This document shows positions 54,978 through 64,000 of a DNA stretch of 64,000 nucleotides, piece after piece (the stretch's first letter is position 1; each line of letters begins with the position of its first letter). Source of the stretch: Agaribacillus aureus (GTDB lineage: Bacteria; Bacteroidota; Bacteroidia; Cytophagales; Cyclobacteriaceae); the NCBI GenBank assembly GCA_030442055.1, contig JAUJEB010000006.1, forward strand, positions 603,903 through 667,902, given 5' to 3'. Below the pieces are notes generated by a model, which was not told the origin of the DNA, did not search any database, and saw nothing but the letters and a program-made list of their open reading frames with translations. Made by a program: the position numbers and the translations under genes.

Positions 54978-56507
54978 TTACACCTTGTCCACTACCAGCT
55001 TGTACGTAGGATCCTCAAGTACATTGATATCTATAATATCCTCTGCATTTTTAAGCAGTTTCCTGCAATCCGGGCTTAAATGTTTTAAGTGAATTTTTTT
55101 GCCAACCTTTTGGTAGCGTTCTGTTATCTTATTCAATGCCTCTATGGCGGACATATCTACTACACGGCTTTCCGCAAAATCAATAACCACCTCTTCCGGA
55201 TCATTGAGCACATCAAATTTTTCGTTAAAGGCGGCAATGGAGCCAAAAAACAAGGGACCATATATTTCGTAATATTTTATCCCATCCTCATCGACACGTT
55301 TTCTGGCCCGTATCCTTTTAGCATTGTCCCAGGCAAAAACCAGGGCTGCAATAATGACACCGATCAATACAGCCACGGCAAGATTATGAAGGACAGCGGT
55401 CACCAGAGTGACCAGTACCATTACAAAAATATCTGACTTTGGCATTTTATTAAATGTTTTCAGACTTGCCCATTCAAATGTGCCGATAGACACCATGATC
55501 ATCAGCCCGGTCAAGGCTGCCATGGGAAGTTTTTCAATTAAACTGGCGCCAAACATAATGAATACCAATAGCATTACCGCGGCTACAATGCCCGATAATC
55601 GTGCCCTGGCACCGGCTGAGATATTGATTAAACTTTGACCGATCATGGCACAACCGCCCATCCCTGAGAACATGCCTGAGAGCACGTTGGCCAGCCCTTG
55701 AGCGACGGCCTCCTTATTTCCTCTGCCCCTTGTTTCGGTGATTTCATCAATGATATTGAGGGTTAGGAGACTTTCAATTAACCCTACACCAGCTACTATG
55801 GAGGCATATGGCAAAATCAGAAGAAGTGTTTCAAAATTAAGAAGAATTTCAGGGATATGAAATGGTGGAAACCCTCCCTGGATAGACGCCATATCACCTA
55901 CCGTTTTGGTGTCAATATCAAAATAAACCACGGCGCCAAAGATAGCGAGAATAGCGACAAGGGAGGCGGGAATAGCCTTACTCAACTTTGGTAATCCCCA
56001 AATCATAATCATTGTAATCGCAACTAAACCCAGTAAGGTATATAAACTTGAACCTGTCAGCCAATTGCCTGAACTATCTTTAAACTGATCCAGTTGAGAC
56101 ATAAAAATGATAATGGCCAGCCCATTAACAAAGCCAAATATAACAGGGTGGGGCACTAATCTCATTAACTTACCTAACCTTAATAAACCCGCTGTAACCT
56201 GGATAATACCTGCCAGAATAACCGTGGCAAAAATATATTCTACACCATGTGTTTTGGCCAGGCTGGCAATGACTACTGCAATGGCACCGGTTGCCCCTGA
56301 GATCATGCCGGGTCGACCACCCAGGACCGAGGTTACAAGCCCTACAACAAAAGCTGCGTAGAGACCTGTTAGCGGTGAAAGCCCGGCAATAAAAGCAAAG
56401 GCTACCGCCTCGGGAATAAGCGCCAATGCGACCGTCAGGCCGGATAACACCTCAGTTTTATAGTCGACCTTTTGCGATAGATCAAATAAGTTGAAATATT
56501 TTTTCAT
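54978..56507 (-). CDS. SulP-family inorganic anion transporter with STAS domain
   Basis: A 509-residue inner-membrane anion transporter. The membrane part starts YKTEVLSGLTVALALIPEAVAFAFIAG and has the family stretches SPLTGLYAAFVVGLVTSVLGGRPGMISGATGA (in parts) and NVLSGMFSGMGGCAMIGQS. About 11-12 helices run to residue 390. The C-terminal cytoplasmic STAS domain (FAESRVVDMSAIEALNKI) follows. Sulfate or bicarbonate are the usual substrates. Import of sulfate released by the sulfatases is possible but not shown. It is monocistronic. Confidence 0.93.
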   Translation of the reverse strand: MKKYFNLFDLSQKVDYKTEVLSGLTVALALIPEAVAFAFIAGLSPLTGLYAAFVVGLVTSVLGGRPGMISGATGAIAVVIASLAKTHGVEYIFATVILAGIIQVTAGLLRLGKLMRLVPHPVIFGFVNGLAIIIFMSQLDQFKDSSGNWLTGSSLYTLLGLVAITMIMIWGLPKLSKAIPASLVAILAIFGAVVYFDIDTKTVGDMASIQGGFPPFHIPEILLNFETLLLILPYASIVAGVGLIESLLTLNIIDEITETRGRGNKEAVAQGLANVLSGMFSGMGGCAMIGQSLINISAGARARLSGIVAAVMLLVFIMFGASLIEKLPMAALTGLMIMVSIGTFEWASLKTFNKMPKSDIFVMVLVTLVTAVLHNLAVAVLIGVIIAALVFAWDNAKRIRARKRVDEDGIKYYEIYGPLFFGSIAAFNEKFDVLNDPEEVVIDFAESRVVDMSAIEALNKITERYQKVGKKIHLKHLSPDCRKLLKNAEDIIDINVLEDPTYKLVVDKV

Positions 56508-57035
56508 TAATTGTCAGATAAAAGAGATAAGTGGAAAATTTTTCTGGGAAAAGCAGAAATCAGGAAATAAGGCCAGGTTATCTAAAATATGGCCCAATCG
56601 TTATGTGAGATGCTCATTTAAGACTTATATTTTATAAGCGTGCAAACGTAGTGATTTTTTTATTCAAAACGGCATGCTGTAAAAAAGAATTGTTTGAACA
56701 TCACCTGGAGCAGTCCGTCTCTTTAAAAGCGCCGGTGAAGCACTAAATTTTTGTGATGGAGGAAAAGCGTTTACAAAGTTTTATATCAGATTGTTAGAAC
56801 ATAATTATTATTTTATAACAATATACACCTGTGCCATTAACTGCGGCGTAAATAACAGACAATTAAAAAGAAGGCCGGGAACCAGAGGATCTCTGATCAA
56901 TAGGACGAGTAGCTCTTTTAACAGGACAGAGACAAACAGCCTGGAATTCATTCCAGGCAGATTTATAAATATGTCAGTTTTTCAATTGGAAGGTACCACG
57001 GAATAACTTTAATAACGGCAGGGGCAAATCGATTA
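56508..57035. other. Gap upstream of the SulP gene
   Basis: No gene supported; a 71-codon plus-strand frame (56791-57006) has no recognisable feature and contains the terminator listed at 56939. The SulP promoter should lie within the first 150 bases upstream of 56507 on the minus strand; I could not pick it out. Confidence 0.5.
56939..56958 (-). terminator. Hairpin terminator for the avidin-like gene
   Basis: GCCTGGAA (56939-56946), TTCA loop, TTCCAGGC (56951-56958): a perfect 8-bp stem. On the minus strand it is followed by TGTTTGTCTC and lies 77 bases beyond the stop codon of the avidin-like gene. Confidence 0.6.
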
Positions 57036-57497
57036 TTAGGTGTCGTACTTTAACATCTCCGGTTTTGTCTTCATGGCCTCCATAAAAAAGGGATAAGGTA
57101 CATTATTGGACTCATTGGCAAAAACAAGATTATTAACCTTACCAGAAGCTTTAAATAATCGATTTTTCCCTTTTATGGACACCTTATGTATTTTTAATCC
57201 TTCTCCTTCATGTACCAGAAGCCATCGCAAACCTATATACTCAATACTATTCTCAAAGTAATTTTTACCTACGAAGGTCGTATAACAAATACTGTCTTGA
57301 ATATGATAATCCCAATCAATAACAAAACAGAATTCCAATTCCTTGCCATAACAAATATTAATAAGCCCCTCGAACGGCATAACTAAATAATCATTGTTTA
57401 AGTTAATCTTTATGTCTCCTGTAATCACATCTTGGTTCAACTGGCTAATTTTTAGAGAATATCCTTCCGGGGATATCCAGTTTTCTTTCGTTTCCAT
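57036..57497 (-). CDS. Avidin/streptavidin-like beta-barrel protein, divergent
   Basis: A 153-residue protein without a signal peptide. The order of segments follows the avidin fold: W at residue 7 with EGYSLKI, a TGDI turn, FCFVIDW (compare FxFTVNW of avidin), TTFVGK (compare VFTGQ), IGLRWLLVHEGEG (compare TxWLL) and KGKNRLF near the end. Several biotin-contact residues are changed: N and S of the first strand are replaced, and the Ser before TTF is Cys. It may therefore bind another ligand or have lost binding. Intracellular location is unusual for avidins. About 30 residues after the barrel are unassigned. It is divergent from the ParB-like gene. Confidence 0.5.
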   Translation of the reverse strand: METKENWISPEGYSLKISQLNQDVITGDIKINLNNDYLVMPFEGLINICYGKELEFCFVIDWDYHIQDSICYTTFVGKNYFENSIEYIGLRWLLVHEGEGLKIHKVSIKGKNRLFKASGKVNNLVFANESNNVPYPFFMEAMKTKPEMLKYDT

Positions 57498-57769
57498 AGC
57501 TTTAGTAAGTTAAATTTTGGTTGATAATTTTAGCTAAAAAAATATTTTGATATCATAGATATCTATTACTTTTTAAGCTCACTCAATTTAACTAATTTTT
57601 ATGTAAATTGTAGCAAAGAATATTAAATTAATTTATAAAATTCAACGCTTTTGACACAATTAAAGGAAAATCAAGTTACTTGACATTATTATTTAATAAT
57701 TGATTTAATTTACTTTTCTTTGTGAAATATTAGATTTCTTAGTACCGATTTTTTGGAGATTTTGGTTAT

Positions 57770-58663
57770 ATGAGCAACATAAACAATGATATAGTGGAAA
57801 GGATTGTCGTGATGGATGAGTTAAAAGAATTTATTAGTCCCCTAACCAAGGAAGAATTTAACCAGCTAAAAGAAAATTTGATTTCGGAAGGTTGCCGGGA
57901 ACCTTTGATGGTCTGGGAAAAATCCGATCAGGATTATATTTTGGTCGATGGTCACAACCGTTATAAGATTTGCCAGGAATTTGATATTTCCTTCCAGGTA
58001 AAGTCACTAAAATTTGATAACATTGATCAGGCAAAATTTTGGATAATTAATAATCAATTAGGCCGAAGAAATCTCAATCCCGACCAGATGAGCTATTACA
58101 GGGGACTTAAATATGAAAGTATCAAAAAGAAAAGGGGAGGATATGAGTTTGTCGAATCGGTGGGTCAAAATGGACCACCGACTTATACCAAGTTGGCGCA
58201 AGAATTTAATGTCAGTGAAAGTACAATAAAAAGAGATGCCAAATTTGCCAGGGGATTAAGCTTTATTGGGAAATCCAATCCAAAATTGAAAAGCAAGATT
58301 TTGAGTGGTGAGACCAAAATCAAGAAATCGGACATTATCTTATTTTCGGATATTGATGAGAAGGAAATAAAATCGATAAAAAATGAAGCCGACCTATACA
58401 ATAAAGCGAGCCAAATTCGCAATAGAATCCTAACAGATATTGAAAAAAAGCTCAAGGAAGACAAGGAAGATAAAATTAAACGGGCGCAGGAAGAGTTAAA
58501 AAGTCGGGATGTTTTGTTTGCCAACCAGATGGAAAGGATCAATAGAATCAAAGGAGCGATTATTTCCGCGATCAATCGGGCGATACAAAATAAAGATATT
58601 AAAGCAATGAACGAACTGAAGGGGTTGATTGAGAAGTTAGAGGATTTGTTATTTGGGGATTAA
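57770..58663 (+). CDS. Orphan ParB-like DNA-binding protein
   Basis: A 297-residue protein with a ParB/sulfiredoxin-like N-terminal domain: REPLMVWEKSDQDYILVDGHNRYKICQEF (in parts), where GHNRY takes the place of the ParB GERR box. It continues IINNQLGRRNLNPDQMSYYRGLKYE and a helix-turn-helix (YTKLAQEFNVSESTIKRDAKFA). The C-terminal 110 residues are highly charged and probably coiled-coil. No ParA is nearby, so plasmid-type partitioning is unlikely; a role as a regulator is an inference. ParB proteins use CTP at the GERR box; whether GHNRY can is unknown. The gene lies in AT-rich DNA. Confidence 0.82.
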   Translation: MSNINNDIVERIVVMDELKEFISPLTKEEFNQLKENLISEGCREPLMVWEKSDQDYILVDGHNRYKICQEFDISFQVKSLKFDNIDQAKFWIINNQLGRRNLNPDQMSYYRGLKYESIKKKRGGYEFVESVGQNGPPTYTKLAQEFNVSESTIKRDAKFARGLSFIGKSNPKLKSKILSGETKIKKSDIILFSDIDEKEIKSIKNEADLYNKASQIRNRILTDIEKKLKEDKEDKIKRAQEELKSRDVLFANQMERINRIKGAIISAINRAIQNKDIKAMNELKGLIEKLEDLLFGD

Positions 58664-60421
58664 GGAATTAAGTGGGGCATCGACCGTAGCGAATACAATT
58701 AGCTCTATAATTTTATAAAATATGCTGGTTTCAAGTGTCTAATAAAGACAAATCCAGGAGACCAAATTCAATCGTCGGAGGTAGGGAATTTGATTGGTAC
58801 CATAAATGTAAGAGTCAATAGAAACAATGGGCTAACTAAATATTGGTTGATCAGCACATTTTAGTATTAAATGGATGGTTTAGCCATAAGCCTAAACAGT
58901 GTTTTCTTACTAGCTAAATAAATGATTCAATCCCCAAGATCATTGAATATTAAAAACATTTGAGCGTATAAATTTTACTTTATTACTAGTTTTTATCACT
59001 AATAACGCCATGTATGTTGATCATGAAATTAGCTTGAAGGTTACTGGAAGTGATGAAATTGGGCAAGCCAGAAAATTCTATTTAAGATAGTTTCATAATT
59101 TCTGATTTAAACTCAATAAGTGTAATATAGAGATCCTATATAAAACGAACGGTGGGGAGAGATGAAGCAGGGAGAAGTCGATACTAATTTAGGATGAACC
59201 GAATTGTTATCTTAATAAGTTTGTTCAATCCTGGTTTTTAGACGACCCGTGGGCATGGATAATTATTTTTTATTAAAGTATTTGCATTTATTATTTTAAT
59301 AAAATAATTTTAATTACTTATTCAAAAATGTATAGTAGATTGTTTTAAGTAATCACTATTTATTTTTCTAATATTTAAGAATAGCAACAAAATTGAGTCA
59401 TGGGAGTGACTATGGCATCGCCCTATAATTTTTAATCCACTTCTCATTAGCAACTCCTTTATCTTCTAACTTCTTCAAGTGCGAGAGAGGATGTAACTTG
59501 TAAACTGAACAAATTGATTTTTTGACGGAAGTATGTTACCGTCATAGAAAATTAAAATGCCCCTATGAAAAGTAGTGGCATTAATCATGTTACAGTAAAA
59601 TAATTAACTGGTAATTTGGCTATAATAATTGTTAGTACCAGATAGTCTTTTATTTAGTCGGTAACCCTGGAGAGGAGTCAATTTTTCAAAAATACGTAGA
59701 TCGATTTTTACATAATTGTCCAACCAATTGTGTCACAAATGAGCGAACGGTAAAACTTATTATTAATTAAATTTAATAACAACTAAAGATCTTCAGGTTT
59801 GAATTTGCATAAAGCCGACTAAAGCTTTGTGTTTCGCATGCATTTTAGAGTCTCCTTCTGAAGGTTCTTTGCCTTGATTTTCATTATAGTGTTATTGCTT
59901 TGTTCGTCACGTTACTTGTACTTATGGCTTAATGCCTTCTAACATAAATACACGGGTTGGAAAATCATTTATTTAAATTGAGGAATTCATAAAGTATCTT
60001 TTGAGAACTCTGGCTCTTTGGTTTCGGCCGAAGTGATTGTCCTAACTTAAAAGCTAACAAGGAGGGAGTAGCCTCTAAAATAGATGAGTATGAATCTTTT
60101 ATACGTGCCCCTTGATAACCTGTATCTCATTTGATAAGCTTATTTCTCGAATCCTTGCTTTATTCTTTTAGCTATCATCTTTGGCAATATAAACTTTCTA
60201 TTTTTTATCCAAGCTATGTGTATCCTCAGTTTATAGCGAGTATGTAATTTGTTTTATAAAGATATTAAAGTTGCCTCTACAAGGTGTAGTATTTATACAC
60301 TCTAATAACTACACATTAAAAGAGATTAAAGCTCGCGTATAGTGAGGTCAAATACCTTTAGGTGAGAGGCATCAATAGTTAAATATTAGCAGTATAGTAA
60401 AAACCATTTACCAAAATCGAA
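58664..60421. other. 1.76-kb AT-rich region without a convincing gene
   Basis: No open frame of note on either strand between the ParB-like gene and the NRPS. Base composition is visibly AT-richer than in the flanking genes. On the minus strand, 59410-59535 encodes 41 protein-like residues (KKSICSVYKLHPLSHLKK..., ending YRAMP), and an overlapping frame 59459-59545 starts with ATG; together they look like a decayed, frameshifted gene remnant of unknown type. GTGTAGT (60284-60290) and ACTACAC (60308-60314) form an inverted repeat about 110 bases before the NRPS start. No tRNA or CRISPR repeats seen. Confidence 0.5.
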
Positions 60422-63400
60422 ATGATTAAAGAACTTCTTCATACGCTTTTTGAGCATTGTGCTGTAGAGGATGGTCATGTTATAGCAGTCCAGGAGGAAC
60501 ACCATCAGATCAGCTATAATGAATTGAATAATAAGAGTAACCAGTTGGGCTATCTTTTGCGATCATTGGGAGTGTCAGAGGGGGATGTAGTAGGAGTAAT
60601 GGTTCCCCCCGGAATCAGGTCTATACTTGGGTTACTGTCCATTTTTAAGGTTGGTGGTATCTATATGCCGATGTCTTTGTCACATTCCCAGCGGCGTTTA
60701 CAGCAGATGTTTTTGGAGAGTGAGTTACGGGTTTTACTTATAGAATCCGGGCAGCTGGCAGCTGTTGAAGTTCTTTTAAAGGATTTATCGATAAAAGTTC
60801 CATATCTGGTAGTATTTCCCAACCAGTTGGAAGATTTGCAAGGCGTCAATTCCTCTGGGGATTGGTTGGATCAGTTAGGAGGCCATGGTGTTGTGATGTT
60901 CCAACATTTGCGAGTACTGGGTTATAGCGATGAGGGGTATGAAGAGTTGGCCTGCAGGATGGAAGACTATTCAGAAGATAATCATGATTTGGATTTATTG
61001 CCAGACTCTGCCAGCTATGTATTCTACACCTCAGGGAGTACGGGATCAGGGAAAGCGATTTTAGGTATTCACCAGAGTTTGAGTCAGTATGTTCACTGGC
61101 ACATTGGTCAGTGGGATGTAGGACCTGGTAGCCGTATCAGTCAGTTGGCACCTCTGACTTTTGATGCCTCTTTGAAAGATATATTAGTGGGTCTATGTAG
61201 TGGTGGAACGGTTTGTGTACCGGGCGAGGGGACCAGGATGCATCCGTTGCAGTTATTGGATTGGTTGGATTCCCAACGAGTAACGATTTTGCAATGTGTA
61301 CCGTCGTTGTTCCGTTTGCTGACCAAATGTCTTTCCCAGACAGGAGCTGAAGCAGCTGATGTATTACCCTACTTACGGCATGTATTGTTAGCAGGAGAGC
61401 GCCTATATGGAAAGGATGTTGATCGGTGGCGTCGGCAGGCAGGTGGAGATATTGAGTTGGTGAACCTCTATGGTTTGACAGAGACAACGATTTTGAAGAC
61501 CTGTTACAGGCTTGATGCGGAACATGTTTGGCAGCCTGGAGAGCTTATCCCGGTAGGGTATCCGATCAGTAATGCTCTTGTTGCAGTTCTTAATAATAAA
61601 AAACTATGCAAGCCTGGAGCGGTCGGTGAGATTTACCTGAAGAGTCATTACATGAGCAAGGGTTATTGGCATGATGCAGCTATGACAGCGAATTTATTTG
61701 TACAGAACCCTTTGGTAGAAGACCGGGAGGACATAGTTTGTCGTACAGGGGATCTTGGCCGTTACCGAGAGGATGGGAGTTTGGAGGTATTAGGTCGTAA
61801 GGATGATCAGGTGAAGCTCCATGGAGTACGTGTTGAGTTGTCGGAGGTATCTTCAGCCTTGTTGGCGTTGCCAGGCGTGGATCAGGTGGAGTTGGTGGTA
61901 GACCAGGATGAAGATTACCAGCAGGAGTTGATATGTTACTATACAGGTCAGGAGCGTGTATCGGACTGGTTCAGGACGGAGTTGTCGATTGGGTTGAATG
62001 CTGAGTATTTTCCGTCCTACTATGTTTGGTTGGATGAATTTCCGTTGAATGTGAATGGGAAGGTAGACAGGAAGTTGTTACCTAAGCCAATAGCGTTGGA
62101 GGATACGGATTACGAGTCTCCTGTTGATGAGTTGGAGTTGCGTTTGTCGGAGATTTGGCAGGTTGTTTTGGGAGATCGCCGGATTGGTCGTAAGGCATCG
62201 TTTTTCACTTTGGGAGGTTCTTCTTTGAAAGCGATGCAGTTGGTGTCACATATCTACAAGGAGTTTGAGGTTTTGTTAAAGATCGGGGATTTGTTTTCCC
62301 GTCCGACGCTGGCGGGTCAGGCTGCGCTTATTCGTGCGCAGCAACGAGAGGTATATGAGGAGATAGAGCCGGTAGCTATCCAGGAGGATTATGCGCTATC
62401 CCACGGTCAGCGAAGGTTGTGGGTACTTGACCAATTGGAAAACCAACAGGGAGCGTATAGCCGACCTATTGCTTACCGGCTTGAAGGCTCTGTATCGGTG
62501 AAGTCTTTGCGAGCTTCATTTTTGAGTCTGGTAGCGCGTCATGAGAGTTTGAGGACTGTATTTGTGGTTGTAGAGGGGGAACCGCGTCAGAAGATACTCT
62601 CTGTTGAGGGGAGTGGATTTGAGTTGGACTATGAAGACTTGCGAGATGATCCACAGGCTGTTGAGCGTGTGAAACAAATATCCGAGCAGATGGCAGGCAC
62701 GGCATTTGATTTATCGACCGGTCCGTTGTTGCGGGTGAAGTTATTACAGATAGAAGAGACATCATATGTATTTGTGCTGAGCATGCATCATATTGTATCA
62801 GATGAATGGTCGATGCAGGTACTTTTCAAGGAGGTATTGTTGTTATACAATGCTTATGTATCAGGAGAGTCGAATCCTCTTCCTCCTTTGTCTATCCATT
62901 ACAAGGATTATGCACACTGGCAGATGGGTCAGTTATCTGGCGATCGGCTGAGGGGTGATCATTCTTACTGGATGGATCAATTATCGGGAGAGCTGCCTTT
63001 GTTGGAATTACCGACAGATTACCCGCGCCCCTCAGTGAAGACTTACAATGGTAATAACGTGTCGCTGGTGTTGGACCCGGGGTTGAGTGCAAAGCTTAAG
63101 ATGATGGGAGACCAGGAGGGTGTTACGTTGTTCATGATATTGCTAAGTACGGTTTATGTGTTACTATATCGTTACACGGGTCAAAAAGACCTCATTGTAG
63201 GGACCCCGGTAGCAGGCCGTGAGCACCTGGATTTAGAGGATCAGATTGGTTTTTTTATCAATATCCTTGCCCTACGAATGCAGATCTCGGGGGAAGAGAG
63301 TTTTAAAGAGTTATTAGGTAAGGTGAAGGAGGTTAGCCTTGAAAGCTTTGCCCACCAGCAGTATCCATTTGACAAGCTGGTTGAGGAGTTGCCCCTGGAG

Positions 63401-64000
63401 CGGGACCTGTCTCGTTCACCTTTATTTGACGTGATGATGGTTTTACAGAACCAGCCATCGGTGGTATCGCCAGTTACCATGCAAGGAGTGGATGTGTCAG
63501 CTGCTGAGGTAGAGGTTCAAACCAGCAAGTTCGATTTGACTTTTTCATTTTTTGAACATCCGGAGCGTATTTATCTGGTACTTAACTACAACAGTGATTT
63601 GTTCAGTGGGGATCGTATTGAGCAATTACTGTCTCACTATAGCAATTTACTATCTAGCCTGTTGGATGATCCGGTTCAGCCAGTAGGAATAGCAGAGATG
63701 CTAAGCAATCATGAGCGGACTCAATTACTGGATGACTTCAATGCAACATTTGTTGATTATCCGGAACAGCGTACATTAGTAGATCTTTTTGAACAACAGG
63801 TTCATCGTACCCCAGATCACGTGGCCCTGGTTTTCGAAGACCAGAGTCTTACCTATGAACAAGTCAACCAAAAGGCGAACCAACTAGCTCACTACTTTCG
63901 CAGACATTATAACATAGAGGCAGATGACCTGGTTGGCTTGCTGTTGGAAAGGAGTGAAATGACAGTGATTGCGATGTTGTCTGTGCTGAAATCGGGAGGG
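60422..64000 (+). CDS. Non-ribosomal peptide synthetase, 5' part (A-T-C-A...), runs off the window
   Basis: An open frame of 1193 codons with no stop. Adenylation domain 1 begins at once: YTSGSTG-SGK (Thr203), FDAS (Asp248), NLYGLTETT (Asn348), RTGDL, GRKDDQVKLHGVRVEL (from 458) and NVNGKVDRK (Lys547). A carrier domain follows (LGGSS, phosphopantetheine Ser601). The condensation domain has SHGQRRLW, RHESLRTVF, HHIVSD (His789, His790, Asp794), IGFFINIL and HQQYPFDKL. A second adenylation domain starts near residue 1110 and is cut by the window end. With no leading condensation domain, module 1 should be the loading module. ATG 60422 is preceded by AT-rich DNA without a Shine-Dalgarno-like site. 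Codon use (many TTG, GTG) differs from the glycan loci. Product unknown. Confidence 0.95.
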   Translation, partial: MIKELLHTLFEHCAVEDGHVIAVQEEHHQISYNELNNKSNQLGYLLRSLGVSEGDVVGVMVPPGIRSILGLLSIFKVGGIYMPMSLSHSQRRLQQMFLESELRVLLIESGQLAAVEVLLKDLSIKVPYLVVFPNQLEDLQGVNSSGDWLDQLGGHGVVMFQHLRVLGYSDEGYEELACRMEDYSEDNHDLDLLPDSASYVFYTSGSTGSGKAILGIHQSLSQYVHWHIGQWDVGPGSRISQLAPLTFDASLKDILVGLCSGGTVCVPGEGTRMHPLQLLDWLDSQRVTILQCVPSLFRLLTKCLSQTGAEAADVLPYLRHVLLAGERLYGKDVDRWRRQAGGDIELVNLYGLTETTILKTCYRLDAEHVWQPGELIPVGYPISNALVAVLNNKKLCKPGAVGEIYLKSHYMSKGYWHDAAMTANLFVQNPLVEDREDIVCRTGDLGRYREDGSLEVLGRKDDQVKLHGVRVELSEVSSALLALPGVDQVELVVDQDEDYQQELICYYTGQERVSDWFRTELSIGLNAEYFPSYYVWLDEFPLNVNGKVDRKLLPKPIALEDTDYESPVDELELRLSEIWQVVLGDRRIGRKASFFTLGGSSLKAMQLVSHIYKEFEVLLKIGDLFSRPTLAGQAALIRAQQREVYEEIEPVAIQEDYALSHGQRRLWVLDQLENQQGAYSRPIAYRLEGSVSVKSLRASFLSLVARHESLRTVFVVVEGEPRQKILSVEGSGFELDYEDLRDDPQAVERVKQISEQMAGTAFDLSTGPLLRVKLLQIEETSYVFVLSMHHIVSDEWSMQVLFKEVLLLYNAYVSGESNPLPPLSIHYKDYAHWQMGQLSGDRLRGDHSYWMDQLSGELPLLELPTDYPRPSVKTYNGNNVSLVLDPGLSAKLKMMGDQEGVTLFMILLSTVYVLLYRYTGQKDLIVGTPVAGREHLDLEDQIGFFINILALRMQISGEESFKELLGKVKEVSLESFAHQQYPFDKLVEELPLERDLSRSPLFDVMMVLQNQPSVVSPVTMQGVDVSAAEVEVQTSKFDLTFSFFEHPERIYLVLNYNSDLFSGDRIEQLLSHYSNLLSSLLDDPVQPVGIAEMLSNHERTQLLDDFNATFVDYPEQRTLVDLFEQQVHRTPDHVALVFEDQSLTYEQVNQKANQLAHYFRRHYNIEADDLVGLLLERSEMTVIAMLSVLKSGG

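Noticed and set aside
56791..57006. A 71-codon plus-strand frame between the SulP and avidin-like genes
   Set aside because: It has no ATG-based start or recognisable motif and runs through a clear terminator hairpin.
57770..58663. A plasmid or phage partition system around the ParB-like gene
   Set aside because: No ParA, no parS-like repeats, no replication or phage genes on either side.
61137..63480. Several 60-116-codon minus-strand frames inside the NRPS
   Set aside because: All lie opposite conserved NRPS motifs and have low-complexity Ser/Pro/His-rich products.

Overview
The window looks like chromosomal DNA of a polysaccharide-degrading Bacteroidota, most likely Cytophagales. The grounds are three SusC/SusD pairs, two Bacteroidetes-type ECF sigma/FecR cascades, many lipoproteins, Cys-type sulfatases, and promoters of the form TTTG-N19/20-TAnnTTTG in place of E. 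coli -35/-10 boxes. No rRNA, tRNA, CRISPR array or intact insertion sequence was seen. All family calls come from reading motifs by eye; no database search was run.

Layout. 1-7.9 kb: an S41 peptidase lipoprotein, a small secreted protein, a lipoprotein serpin, then a BlaI repressor / BlaR1-type M56 sensor / serine-hydrolase operon whose last gene is frameshifted in an A8 run, and a DUF2314 protein. 8.0-18.6 kb (locus A): SusC, SusD, a 14-loop FG-GAP/ASPIC-UnbV protein and a sulfatase, preceded by an unusual control region (long hairpin, phased TGCA array, perfect dyad). 18.8-21.2 kb: DUF6157, a PheC-like periplasmic-binding-fold lipoprotein, a four-helix membrane protein with an XRE regulator, and a small conserved protein.

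21.2-27.5 kb (locus B, minus strand): heparinase II/III-type lyase, second sulfatase and beta-helix protein with a carbohydrate-binding-like tail. It is transcribed away from locus C (27.8-43.3 kb): sigma factor, FecR, STN-domain SusC, SusD, a second 14-loop ASPIC-UnbV protein, two DUF1080 (3-keto-glycoside hydrolase type) proteins and a beta-propeller fused to a type-1 copper cupredoxin. Together B and C suggest combined lyase, sulfatase and oxidative attack on an acidic sulfated glycan, probably switched on through TonB receptor to FecR to sigma signalling. 43.8-53.9 kb (locus D): a second sigma/FecR/STN-SusC/SusD set followed by two DUF4959/DUF4998-type surface proteins and no enzyme.

54-64 kb: DUF6065 protein, SulP anion transporter, an avidin-like protein, an orphan ParB-like protein, a 1.76-kb AT-rich stretch without a convincing gene, and the 5' part of a non-ribosomal peptide synthetase (A-T-C-A...) that runs off the end. 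The best candidates for something undescribed are the copper-linked 3-keto-glycan module of locus C, the control region of locus A, the avidin-like protein, and the frameshift in the bla-type operon.
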